This document shows positions 9,176 to 16,469 of a stretch of DNA of 64,000 bases, one piece after another. The translations under genes and the position numbers were made by a program. Position 1 is the first letter of the stretch; each line of letters begins with the position of its first letter. The stretch is from Ochrovirga pacifica (GTDB lineage Bacteria; Bacteroidota; Bacteroidia; Flavobacteriales; Flavobacteriaceae): the NCBI RefSeq assembly GCF_000220525.1, contig NZ_AFPK01000028.1:1-64000 (forward strand). Direction: 5' to 3'. Below the pieces are notes generated by a model that saw only the letters and a program-made list of their open reading frames with translations, was not told the DNA's origin and searched no databases.

Positions 9176-10117
9176 TTATTTCATTTTTAAAGGACTTACA
9201 ATATCAACATCACTAAAAGCAATGATTCCTCTAATAATACTAGAGATTTCTTCTTTTAGCGCATTGATAATTTGGAGCTTTAATCCTGCTTTATGATAAA
9301 TAATACTAACCTCTCTGGCAGGATAAGGGCTTTTAAATTCACGAATTAGTTTTTGTTTGCTTTCGCTTAAATCCATCGAATTTAGGTAAGGGAGTAAGGT
9401 CATTCCCAAACCTTCATCGGTTAGTTTAATAAGGGTGTCAAAACTTCCACTTTGTAAAGAGAACTTTTTGGTTTTTTTATTGTTTAGAGAGCTACAAATG
9501 TTAAGCACGCTTTCCTTAAAACAATGGCCGTCTTCTAAAAGCAATAAATCATCAACATCCAAGTCTTGGGGAGTTAAGTCTTTTTGATCAAACAGACGAT
9601 GGTTTTCGTGTACCAATCCCACAAAAGGTTCGTAATAAATAGGGGCTTCTTTTAAAAGATCTTCTTGTAAAGGAGTGGCAGCAATAGCAGCATCTAGATG
9701 TCCATCTTTTAATTTTTGTACAATTTCTTCTGTGGTAAGCTCGTTAATAATTAGTTCTACTTCGGGATATTTTTTATTAAAACTTTTTAGAAACAAAGGC
9801 AACAAGCTAGGCATTATGGTAGGAATAATACCTAGTTTAAATTCTCCTCCAATGTATCCTTTTTCTTGCTGTACAATGTCTGTAATACGACTGCTTTCGT
9901 TGACAATAGTTTTGGCTTGATTCACAATTTTTTTACCGACTTCGGTAACTTCAATCGGTTTTTTATTTCTATTAAATATCTGAATCTCTAACTCTTCTTC
10001 TAATTTGTGAATTTGCATACTTAAAGTAGGCTGTGTTACAAAACAATGTTCTGATGCAGTGGTAAAGTTTCTGTATTCGGCAACTGCCAAAACGTATTTT
10101 AGTTGAGTAATGGTCAT
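9176..10117 (-). CDS. oxyR: LysR-type peroxide-sensing regulator OxyR
   Basis: A 313-aa LysR-family transcription factor with an N-terminal helix-turn-helix (TQPTLSMQIHKLEEEL) and a C-terminal sensing domain. The redox pair is visible: LLLEDGHCF places Cys199 and LNICSS places Cys208, the same numbering as E. coli OxyR, where the two cysteines form the H2O2-induced disulfide. This argues for a true peroxide sensor and not a generic LysR protein. It is transcribed divergently from dps, the classic OxyR target, across a 115-base gap with oppositely facing -7 boxes and a near-palindrome. Confidence 0.93.
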   Translation of the reverse strand: MTITQLKYVLAVAEYRNFTTASEHCFVTQPTLSMQIHKLEEELEIQIFNRNKKPIEVTEVGKKIVNQAKTIVNESSRITDIVQQEKGYIGGEFKLGIIPTIMPSLLPLFLKSFNKKYPEVELIINELTTEEIVQKLKDGHLDAAIAATPLQEDLLKEAPIYYEPFVGLVHENHRLFDQKDLTPQDLDVDDLLLLEDGHCFKESVLNICSSLNNKKTKKFSLQSGSFDTLIKLTDEGLGMTLLPYLNSMDLSESKQKLIREFKSPYPAREVSIIYHKAGLKLQIINALKEEISSIIRGIIAFSDVDIVSPLKMK

Positions 10118-10152
10118 TGTAAATAGTGTATCAGGTTTGTTTATACGATTAT

Positions 10153-10160
10153 CAAAAGTA
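10153..10160 (-). promoter_or_regulatory. -7 box of the oxyR promoter
   Basis: On the minus strand this reads TACTTTTG, an exact match to the Bacteroidota -7 consensus TAnnTTTG. It lies 35 bases upstream of the oxyR start. I do not see a well-placed -33 TTG. Confidence 0.5.
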
Positions 10161-10177
10161 TCAATAATATTTATGAT
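10160..10177. promoter_or_regulatory. Candidate OxyR operator between oxyR and dps
   Basis: The 18-base stretch ATCAATAATATTTATGAT is a near-palindrome (14 of 18 positions symmetric) lying directly between the oppositely oriented -7 boxes of oxyR and dps. A LysR-type regulator controlling both genes would be expected to bind here. The assignment is inferred from position and symmetry. Confidence 0.35.
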
Positions 10178-10198
10178 AACAGCGGTTTTAATTCGTAT

Positions 10199-10206
10199 TA
10201 TTTTTG
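10199..10206 (+). promoter_or_regulatory. -7 box of the dps promoter
   Basis: TATTTTTG matches the Bacteroidota TAnnTTTG -7 consensus, 27 bases before the dps ATG. There is no convincing -33 TTG at 17-23 bases, which would suit a promoter that depends on an activator such as OxyR. Confidence 0.5.
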
Positions 10207-10232
10207 AAGTGTAATTAAAAACATAGAAACAA

Positions 10233-10700
10233 ATGAAAACAATTGTAGAGATAGAAAATCAATTTTCTAAAGAAATTACTAAAAAACTAAATGTTTTATT
10301 GTCAAATTTTCAAATTCACTATCAGAATTTACGCGGGTTGCATTGGAACATCAAAGGGAAAAACTTTTTTGAGTTGCATACCAAGTTTGAAGAGTATTAC
10401 AACGATTCTCAAGAAAAAATTGATGCAATTGCAGAACGTATTCTAACATTAGAAGGAACACCGTTGCACACTTTTTCGGACTATTTAGAAAACTCTAATA
10501 TTAAAGTAGGGAAAAATATTACCCAAGATGTAGCTGCGGTTCAGTTGGTAATAACGGGTTACAAAACATTATTAGAAATAGAAAGAGAACTATTAACCCT
10601 AACAGACAAAGCAGATGATGAAGGAACCAACGCTTTGATTAGTGAGTTTATTAGTGAACAAGAAAAAACGTTATGGATGCTAAAATCTTGGTTGGCATAA
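10233..10700 (+). CDS. dps: Dps/ferritin-like DNA-protecting protein
   Basis: A 155-aa Dps-family miniferritin. Members assemble into dodecamers that oxidise Fe(II) with H2O2 and store iron, limiting Fenton damage to DNA. The ferroxidase ligand pattern is visible: the His in LHWNIKGKNFFELH, then the spaced Asp and Glu in EKIDAIAERIL. The length is usual. Divergence from a cysteine-complete OxyR implies peroxide induction. A strong hairpin terminator follows directly, so it is monocistronic. Confidence 0.93.
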   Translation: MKTIVEIENQFSKEITKKLNVLLSNFQIHYQNLRGLHWNIKGKNFFELHTKFEEYYNDSQEKIDAIAERILTLEGTPLHTFSDYLENSNIKVGKNITQDVAAVQLVITGYKTLLEIERELLTLTDKADDEGTNALISEFISEQEKTLWMLKSWLA

Positions 10701-10720
10701 ATACCAATTAAGTGTATAAG

Positions 10721-10757
10721 AAAAACTCCTTTTTTTAAAATAAAAAAGGAGTTTTTT
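10721..10757 (+). terminator. Intrinsic terminator after dps
   Basis: The arms AAAAACTCCTTTTTT and AAAAAAGGAGTTTTT form a long A/T-rich hairpin with a short loop, followed by a T run. It starts 20 bases past the dps stop. Confidence 0.85.
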
Positions 10758-10809
10758 AATTTGGGGTAATGTTGGGGTATTTAAAAAAATAGAATATAAT
10801 CATACCTCA

Positions 10810-10833
10810 AAGATACACGAAGTTATGTATCTT
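10810..10833. repeat. Inverted repeat, candidate operator 1
   Basis: AAGATACA (10810-10817) and TGTATCTT (10826-10833) are perfect 8-base inverted arms separated by 8 bases. It lies about 65 bases upstream of the likely -7 box of the operon, an activator-like position. Confidence 0.45.
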
Positions 10834-10850
10834 CATCCATGCAATTATGT

Positions 10851-10871
10851 AGATAAAATACTGTTTTATCT
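10851..10871. repeat. Inverted repeat, candidate operator 2
   Basis: AGATAAAA (10851-10858) and TTTTATCT (10864-10871) are perfect 8-base inverted arms with a 5-base spacer. This is the second dyad upstream of the same promoter box; both dyads begin with AGATA, so one regulator could bind both. Confidence 0.45.
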
Positions 10872-10896
10872 CATATCCATTTTCAGAAACCTATTG

Positions 10897-10904
10897 TAAA
10901 TTTG
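10897..10904 (+). promoter_or_regulatory. -7 box, glucosylglycerate operon
   Basis: TAAATTTG fits TAnnTTTG. No TTG lies 17-23 bases upstream, which is compatible with activator dependence. It is the only good box in the gap. Confidence 0.4.
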
Positions 10905-10991
10905 TGTTGTTAGCAATTGGAAAAACACAGAAAAGACAACAGAGTCTGATGCGATTAACAAAAAAAAACTAAAACTTAGAACTATAAAAAA

Positions 10992-11801
10992 ATGCTTTTG
11001 TCTATGAGAAAAATGGTATTTACGGATTTAGATGGGACTTTTTTAAATCACGATGATTATTCTTTTGAGCCTTCTTTAAATGCAGTTTCGGTACTAAAAG
11101 AAAAAAAAATTCCTCTAATTTTTACCACAAGTAAAACCAGAAAAGAAGTAGAAATTTTACAAAAAGAAGTAGGCATACAAGAACCATTCATAGTAGAAAA
11201 CGGAGCAGCACTCTTTGTTCCTAAAGGATATCAAGATTTTGATTTTTCTTTTTTAGATGTTTTTGATGCAAACTATTATGTGTACATGTTAGGAGTGCCT
11301 TATGGCAAAACAGTAGCTTTTTACAATCGATACAAAGAAGCATTTGGAATGCATGGTTTTAGCGACATGGATTTGCCTCAAGTTGCCGAATGTACTGGGT
11401 TAAAAGAAAAGGATGCCGTGCTTTCTAAAAATAGAGATTTTACCGAGCCTTTTTTATGGGAGCAAGAAGAGCGACTGGAAGAATTGTCTGATTTGGCTTT
11501 AGAATATGGATTAAAAATTACCAAAGGAGGTCGTTTTTATCACCTAATAGGAGCAGGACAAGACAAAGGAAAAGCTGTGGCTAAATGTGTAGCGCTGTTT
11601 CAAGATTTATTTCAGCATCCCATCAGCTCTATTGGTTTAGGAGATGGAGAAAATGACATTCCTTTACTAGAAAATGTAGACATTCCTATTGCCATTCAAA
11701 ACCACGAAGGAAAATATATAGAAGTCAATGCAAAACAGTTTCAAAAATCAACCTATAAAGGGGCTGAAGGATGGAACGAAATGATTTTAAAAAATGTATA
11801 A
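10992..11801 (+). CDS. HAD phosphatase, glucosyl/mannosyl-3-phosphoglycerate phosphatase family
   Basis: A protein of 269 aa or less in the HAD IIB (MpgP/YedP) family. Motif I is FTDLDGTFL (Asp nucleophile and acid/base), motif II IFTTSKTRKE, and motif IV GLGDGENDIPLL. The family removes phosphate from glycosyl-3-phosphoglycerate to release the compatible solute. Next to a GT81 synthase and a GH13_18 phosphorylase, the substrate is most likely glucosyl-3-phosphoglycerate; the mannosyl analogue remains possible. Three in-frame ATGs (10992, 11004, 11013) could start it; 11004 (MRKMVFTDLDG) fits the family best. Its stop overlaps the next gene's start by 8 bases (ATGTATAA). Confidence 0.85.
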   Translation: MLLSMRKMVFTDLDGTFLNHDDYSFEPSLNAVSVLKEKKIPLIFTTSKTRKEVEILQKEVGIQEPFIVENGAALFVPKGYQDFDFSFLDVFDANYYVYMLGVPYGKTVAFYNRYKEAFGMHGFSDMDLPQVAECTGLKEKDAVLSKNRDFTEPFLWEQEERLEELSDLALEYGLKITKGGRFYHLIGAGQDKGKAVAKCVALFQDLFQHPISSIGLGDGENDIPLLENVDIPIAIQNHEGKYIEVNAKQFQKSTYKGAEGWNEMILKNV

Positions 11802-12948
11802 ACAATTAGCAGAAGAAATTTATTACAAGGCTTTAAACAAAGTAAAAGCATCGGCATTAATTAAAGACAATGTTTCGCTAAAAGAAAATGTTTTACAGCT
11901 AGTAAATCAACACTATGTATTAGAACCCAAGACTAAAATTTACGTGTTTGGAGCAGGAAAAGCAGCTTTGGCTATGGCTAAAGAATGCGAGCTTTTGTTA
12001 GGGGAAAGAATTCAGGGAGGCGTTGTGGTATCTCACGAAACAGGAAGTTTGCAATACTGTCGTCACCTAACCGCAACACATCCGCTTGTTTCCGAAAAAA
12101 GTATTCACGCAGGTTCAGAGCTTATTCAAGCAATGTCTGCTATGGAACCCGATGCTGTTTTTATATTCTTATTATCAGGTGGTGCTTCTGCCATGATAGA
12201 AAAACCTGTACAGGGAATTACTTTAGACGATTTTACTAAAATTTCAATGGCTTTGTTGACTTCTGGAATAGACATCAAAGCATTGAATACGGTAAGAAAA
12301 GCAATATCACAAATAAAGGGAGGGAAATTGGCCGATGTGGTAAAAGCAAAAGGAGAGGTTTTGGTGTTGAGTGATGTTATAGGTGACGATTTAAATACCA
12401 TTGGTTCTGCTCCTATGTATAATGGTAAGTATAAACATCACTTAATAGGAAATAATACCGTGGCTCTAAAAGAAGCCCTAAAATTTGTAGAAGACAAGGT
12501 GGCAGTTGCCAAAATTATAACAACTACGTTGGATTGTAGTTCGGAAGAAGCAACACAAATAGTAAAAAAACACATACAAGAATACGATGCCAAGCACCAA
12601 AGTTTCTGTTTACTTTTGGGAGGAGAAACAACAACAGTGGTAAAAGGAACCAATGGTTACGGAGGAAGAAACCAAGAGTTAGCACTTAGATTGTTGTTAG
12701 AAGGAGTTGTAACCGAAAATATAAGTATATTAAGTGCAGGGAGCGATGGAATTGACGGTCGTTCGGAGGCAACAGGTGCTTATATAGATGCAACTATTTA
12801 TGAACAAATAAAAATAAAACAATTAAATCCAAAACATTACTTAGAAGCCAGTGATAGCAATACTTTTTTTAAAGCATTAGGGTATGACTTTGTTACAGGA
12901 ATTACAGGAACCAATGTGATGGATTTTATCATCATTTTAAAATTATAA
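11794..12948 (+). CDS. Glycerate 2-kinase (GckA/MOFRL family)
   Basis: A 384-aa glycerate kinase that phosphorylates D-glycerate with ATP, by family to 2-phosphoglycerate. The motifs are FGAGKAALAMA near residue 51, LLSGGASAMIE, VLSDVIGDDLNTIGSAP, and the C-terminal MOFRL block LLGGETTT...GGRNQELAL...SAGSDGIDG. In this operon it would recover the glycerate released by the phosphorylase into lower glycolysis. It overlaps the phosphatase gene by 8 bases, and the glycosyltransferase follows after 3 bases, so the products are likely made together. Confidence 0.88.
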   Translation: MYKQLAEEIYYKALNKVKASALIKDNVSLKENVLQLVNQHYVLEPKTKIYVFGAGKAALAMAKECELLLGERIQGGVVVSHETGSLQYCRHLTATHPLVSEKSIHAGSELIQAMSAMEPDAVFIFLLSGGASAMIEKPVQGITLDDFTKISMALLTSGIDIKALNTVRKAISQIKGGKLADVVKAKGEVLVLSDVIGDDLNTIGSAPMYNGKYKHHLIGNNTVALKEALKFVEDKVAVAKIITTTLDCSSEEATQIVKKHIQEYDAKHQSFCLLLGGETTTVVKGTNGYGGRNQELALRLLLEGVVTENISILSAGSDGIDGRSEATGAYIDATIYEQIKIKQLNPKHYLEASDSNTFFKALGYDFVTGITGTNVMDFIIILKL

Positions 12949-12951
12949 TAT

Positions 12952-14163
12952 ATGGCAGATTTTTTTCAGAACGGGGTCATTACCACGCTTCAAAATTTAG
13001 GAGATAGAAGTTTAGAACATTTAGAAAAGGAGCTAGAAAAGTTTAGTAAAAGAAGAGGAATGGTACTCTTGCTCCCTGCTTTGTATTCAGAGTTTGAAAC
13101 CCCAGCAATGTTTAAAATCATAGAAGAATTAAAGAATGTAAAATACTTATATAAAATTATTTTAGGACTTGATAGAGCAACCAAAGAGCAGTTTGAAGAA
13201 GTCAAAGAAATTATGTCTGTATTGCCCTCTAAAGTAGATGTATTGTGGAACGATGGTCCTAGAATAAAAGAGTTGTACAACGATTTAAAGACAGAAGGTT
13301 TTCCAGGGTTAGACACTCCTGGTAAAGGAAGAAATGTTTGGACCATGCTAGGCTATGCGTTGGCAGATAAAGATGCTTATGCTTTTGCTTTACACGATTG
13401 TGATATTGTAAACTACAGTAGAGAAATTCCTGCTCGTTTGTTTTATCCTATTGTGCATCCTGCTTTAGATTTTGAATTTAACAAAGGTTTTTACTCTCGT
13501 GTAACTCACAAACTACACGGTAGAGCAACTCGTTTATTGTACACACCTTTGGTAAATGCTTTGTGTAAAGTATACGGTAGAAATAAGTATTTAGAATATA
13601 TGGAAAGTTTCCGCTATTCTTTGTCAGGAGAGTTTTCATTTATCCGCTCGTTGGCCAGAGGTATCGCTATTTCTCCTACATGGGGATTAGAGGTTTCTAC
13701 ATTAAGCGAAGTTTATAAAAGTACCTCTAACAAAAGAATTTGCCAAACAGAAATTATGGAAACCTACGAGCACAAACATCAAAATTTGGGCGATCAACAA
13801 TCGGGAGGTGGCATTTATAAGATGAGTAAAGATATTGCCAAAACGATTTTTAGAGTCATGGCTCAAGAAGGAGTTATTTTTTCAAAAGCTTCCTTTAAAA
13901 CCCTTTTGGCAACATACTTTCAAGAATCACGATTTGAAATTTCTAAATACAACGCACTAAGCAAACTGAATGATTTAGAATACAACAGAGAAAAAGAAAT
14001 CAAAGCTGTAGAAGCTTTTCAAGATGCAATCAAAGAGGCTTCGCATGAGTTTTATGAAGATCCTATGGGAGTTCCTTCTTTATCGTCTTGGATTACAGTA
14101 CGTTCGGTAATGCCCGATTTTTCTAAAAAGTTTGTAGATTTTGTTAAAAAAGACAATGCATAA
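12952..14163 (+). CDS. GT81-like glucosyl-3-phosphoglycerate synthase
   Basis: A 403-aa cytosolic GT-A glycosyltransferase related to GpgS (family GT81). The metal/nucleotide-binding DxD is D149-C-D151 in LHDCDIVNY, and PGKGRNVWTML (123-133) matches the family's acceptor/donor loop. GT81 enzymes move glucose (sometimes mannose) from an NDP-sugar to 3-phosphoglycerate. It lies between the glycerate kinase and the GH13_18 phosphorylase, whose start it overlaps by 8 bases (ATGCATAA). The sugar donor is inferred from the neighbouring phosphorylase family and is not proven by a residue I can see. Confidence 0.8.
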   Translation: MADFFQNGVITTLQNLGDRSLEHLEKELEKFSKRRGMVLLLPALYSEFETPAMFKIIEELKNVKYLYKIILGLDRATKEQFEEVKEIMSVLPSKVDVLWNDGPRIKELYNDLKTEGFPGLDTPGKGRNVWTMLGYALADKDAYAFALHDCDIVNYSREIPARLFYPIVHPALDFEFNKGFYSRVTHKLHGRATRLLYTPLVNALCKVYGRNKYLEYMESFRYSLSGEFSFIRSLARGIAISPTWGLEVSTLSEVYKSTSNKRICQTEIMETYEHKHQNLGDQQSGGGIYKMSKDIAKTIFRVMAQEGVIFSKASFKTLLATYFQESRFEISKYNALSKLNDLEYNREKEIKAVEAFQDAIKEASHEFYEDPMGVPSLSSWITVRSVMPDFSKKFVDFVKKDNA

Positions 14164-15910
14164 GCCTATGAGACATATATCAGACAAAGAACATACCATC
14201 AACAAAAGATTGCACAAGTTGTATCCGCCAGAAATTGCAGATCGAGCGGTGGATAGCATTGTAGATTTAATTTTTAAATACAAGTCTAGAATCAAATCGT
14301 CTCCTTATCATTTAAGTGAAAAAGACATTATTCTAATCACCTACGGAGACCAAGTAAATAGAGATTACGAGCCATCGCTACAAACCTTAAAAGATTTTAT
14401 GGACAAGCATTTGGATGGAGTGATTAATTCTGTTCACATCCTTCCGTTTTACCCTTATTCATCAGACGACGGATTTTCGGTGGTAAATTACAGTGCTGTA
14501 GATCCTAAAATGGGATCTTGGAAAGAGATAGAAAAAATTAGTGCAGACTATCGATTGATGGTCGATGGAGTAATCAACCATATTTCGCAGTTTTCAGATT
14601 GGTTCAAGGCCTTTTTAGCGGGCGATCCATATTTTAAAGATTTTTTTATAGAAGTAGATCCTTCTTTAGATTTAAGCAAAGTTGTTCGTCCAAGGGCACT
14701 CCCCTTGATTAGTGAATATACAGATGACAAAGGAGAAACACGTTATGTTTGGACTACTTTTAGTAAAGATCAGGTAGATTTAAACTACAAAAGCCATCGT
14801 GTACTAAGAAATGTACTGGATGCTTTGTTTTATTACGTAGAAAAAGGAGCTACCTTAATTCGCTTGGATGCGATTGCTTTTATTTGGAAAGAAATTGGAA
14901 CCGAATGTGTGCATTTAGACGGAACACACGAGCTCATTCAATTAATGCGAGAAGTCTTGCACGAAGTTGCTCCAGAGGTAATTATTATTACAGAAACCAA
15001 TGTCCCGCATCATGAAAATGTATCTTACTTTGGTAGCGGAGATGATGAAGCTCAGATGGTTTATAACTTTGCCTTGCCTCCCTTATTATTGCACTCTATT
15101 TTAAACGGAAATACAGAAACATTAACAGCTTGGGCAAAAACATTAACCTTGCCTAGTGATAAGGTTTGTTTCTTTAATTTTACAGCCAGTCACGATGGAG
15201 TAGGGCTAAGACCAATTAAAGGAATTTTAACAGATGATGAGGTAAATGTAATGGTGTCTAGAGTAAAAAGTCATGGAGGTTTGGTGTCTTACCGAACAGA
15301 GTCTGACGGAAGCCAGTCTCCTTACGAACTAAACTGTAGCTATATTGATGCATTAACCAACCCTAATGCAGATGATGAAGTCCGATACAAACGTATGTTG
15401 CTATCTCAGGCTTCGGTGTTGGTAATGCCAGGAGTACCAGGAATCTATTTCCATTCTTTAGTAGGGTCTAGAAATTATCTAGATGGAGTAAAACATACAC
15501 GTATTAACCGAACCATTAACAGAGAAAAATACCATATAGATTGGCTAGAAGAAGAGTTGCAGACCCAAGGAACGTTGGCCAAAACCATTTTTGAAAATTA
15601 TAAAAAGTTAATTGCCATTCGTATTAACGAAGCAGCATTTAACCCATTTGGAACTTTTGATTTTCTAGATTTAAGTCCCAAAGTATTTGCTGTAGACCAA
15701 CATGCCAAAGAAGAAAACGAACGTATTGTAGCCATTCATAACTTTGCTGCCGAAGAGGTAGTGGTTTCTTTACCAGATTCAATAAGTTTACCATTAACAA
15801 ATTTATTGGCTACAGGCATTGCAGATTTCCCTCCAACCGATGCCAAAGTAACAGGCAGAACTTTAACATTGCAACCCTATCAAATGCTCTGGTTAAAAGG
15901 AGCTTTGTAA
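14156..15910 (+). CDS. GH13_18 sugar phosphorylase, probably glucosylglycerate phosphorylase
   Basis: A 584-aa retaining phosphorylase of GH13 subfamily 18 (the sucrose phosphorylase group). The catalytic triad is intact: nucleophile Asp in LIRLDAIAF (about 238), acid/base Glu in IITETNVPH (about 280), and transition-state Asp in TASHDGVG (about 347). The subfamily covers sucrose, glucosylglycerol and glucosylglycerate phosphorylases; the operon with GT81, phosphatase and glycerate kinase points to glucosylglycerate + Pi giving glucose-1-phosphate + glycerate. The ATG at 14156 is preferred; an in-frame TTG at 14141 is less likely. A terminator follows 30 bases after the stop. Confidence 0.85.
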   Translation: MHKPMRHISDKEHTINKRLHKLYPPEIADRAVDSIVDLIFKYKSRIKSSPYHLSEKDIILITYGDQVNRDYEPSLQTLKDFMDKHLDGVINSVHILPFYPYSSDDGFSVVNYSAVDPKMGSWKEIEKISADYRLMVDGVINHISQFSDWFKAFLAGDPYFKDFFIEVDPSLDLSKVVRPRALPLISEYTDDKGETRYVWTTFSKDQVDLNYKSHRVLRNVLDALFYYVEKGATLIRLDAIAFIWKEIGTECVHLDGTHELIQLMREVLHEVAPEVIIITETNVPHHENVSYFGSGDDEAQMVYNFALPPLLLHSILNGNTETLTAWAKTLTLPSDKVCFFNFTASHDGVGLRPIKGILTDDEVNVMVSRVKSHGGLVSYRTESDGSQSPYELNCSYIDALTNPNADDEVRYKRMLLSQASVLVMPGVPGIYFHSLVGSRNYLDGVKHTRINRTINREKYHIDWLEEELQTQGTLAKTIFENYKKLIAIRINEAAFNPFGTFDFLDLSPKVFAVDQHAKEENERIVAIHNFAAEEVVVSLPDSISLPLTNLLATGIADFPPTDAKVTGRTLTLQPYQMLWLKGAL

Positions 15911-15913
15911 AAT
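15896..15913 (+). repeat. Imperfect direct repeat, copy 1 (3' end of the phosphorylase gene)
   Basis: AAAGGAGCTTTGT (15896-15908) followed by AAAAT covers the last codons and stop of the phosphorylase. The same 13 bases recur at 16091-16103. Confidence 0.6.
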
Positions 15914-15939
15914 TTATAAATACGAACAGGTTTAAACGC

Positions 15940-15978
15940 AAAACATCCCAAATTGTAAATAACATTTTGGGGTGTTTT
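15940..15978 (+). terminator. Terminator of the glucosylglycerate operon
   Basis: AAAACATCCCAAA (15940-15952) pairs with TTTGGGGTGTTTT (15966-15978) through 13 positions including one G-T, 30 bases past the phosphorylase stop. Confidence 0.75.
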
Positions 15979-16090
15979 GATGTTTACACACTTTGTTCTA
16001 CAATAAGAAATATGCTTTTTTTGTCATTAAAATTGCAAGCATTAGTAACTAAACTTTTATTACAAAGTTTATTATGTTTTTATAAAAAGT

Positions 16091-16110
16091 AAAGGAGCTT
16101 TGTGTAAAAT
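16091..16110 (+). repeat. Imperfect direct repeat, copy 2
   Basis: AAAGGAGCTTTGT then GTAAAAT repeats the end of the phosphorylase gene 195 bases downstream, with a 2-base insertion that destroys the stop frame. Confidence 0.6.
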
Positions 16111-16129
16111 ACACCTTAGAAATCTATAA

Positions 16130-16188
16130 AAACACTAGGGCTTTTTAGTAAAAGCTTAGTAACAATTCTATAAATTCCCTAGTGTTTA
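16130..16188. repeat. Spaced 11-base inverted repeat
   Basis: AAACACTAGGG (16130-16140) and CCCTAGTGTTT (16178-16188) are exact inverted copies 37 bases apart, in non-coding DNA beside the accessory module. It could be a long-loop hairpin, a recombination-site remnant or a protein site. Confidence 0.5.
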
Positions 16189-16469
16189 ATTATTTTACTT
16201 TTGTGTTTTTTTTAAATACTCAAGGGTTTTTAAGCAAAACGTACATTCCTTGTTTATAAAAGCTACCAAGTTTTTTCTATTTTGGAGCTAATCTTTTAAT
16301 ACAAAGTAACAGACACATAGATTTTACTAGCTACTTAAAAAAGTTTTAAAACTATTTTAAGACTGTTCAAGACTCTATTTTAGGACTTAATTAAATGATA
16401 AGCCAAGTAAAGTAAAAGTAAATGCTAAATTCAGTATTTAACGAAAGTATTGTCGTTATTAATCACAGT

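Larger units (their letters stand above)
10758..10991. other. Non-coding leader region of the glucosylglycerate operon
   Basis: I see no gene in this 234-base stretch. It contains two inverted repeats (10810-10833 and 10851-10871), then a -7-like box TAAATTTG at 10897-10904, leaving a 5' leader of about 80 bases before the first ATG. The order repeats, promoter box, leader suits a regulated promoter. Confidence 0.6.
15911..16469. other. 559-base intergenic stretch without a gene
   Basis: It holds the operon terminator (15940-15978), a second copy of the phosphorylase 3' end (16091-16110), an 11-base inverted repeat (16130-16188) and a small dyad TAACGA/TCGTTA (16439-16458) just past the ATPase stop. 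The rest is AT-rich with no usable reading frame. It looks like the scarred boundary of the accessory module to its right. Confidence 0.6.
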
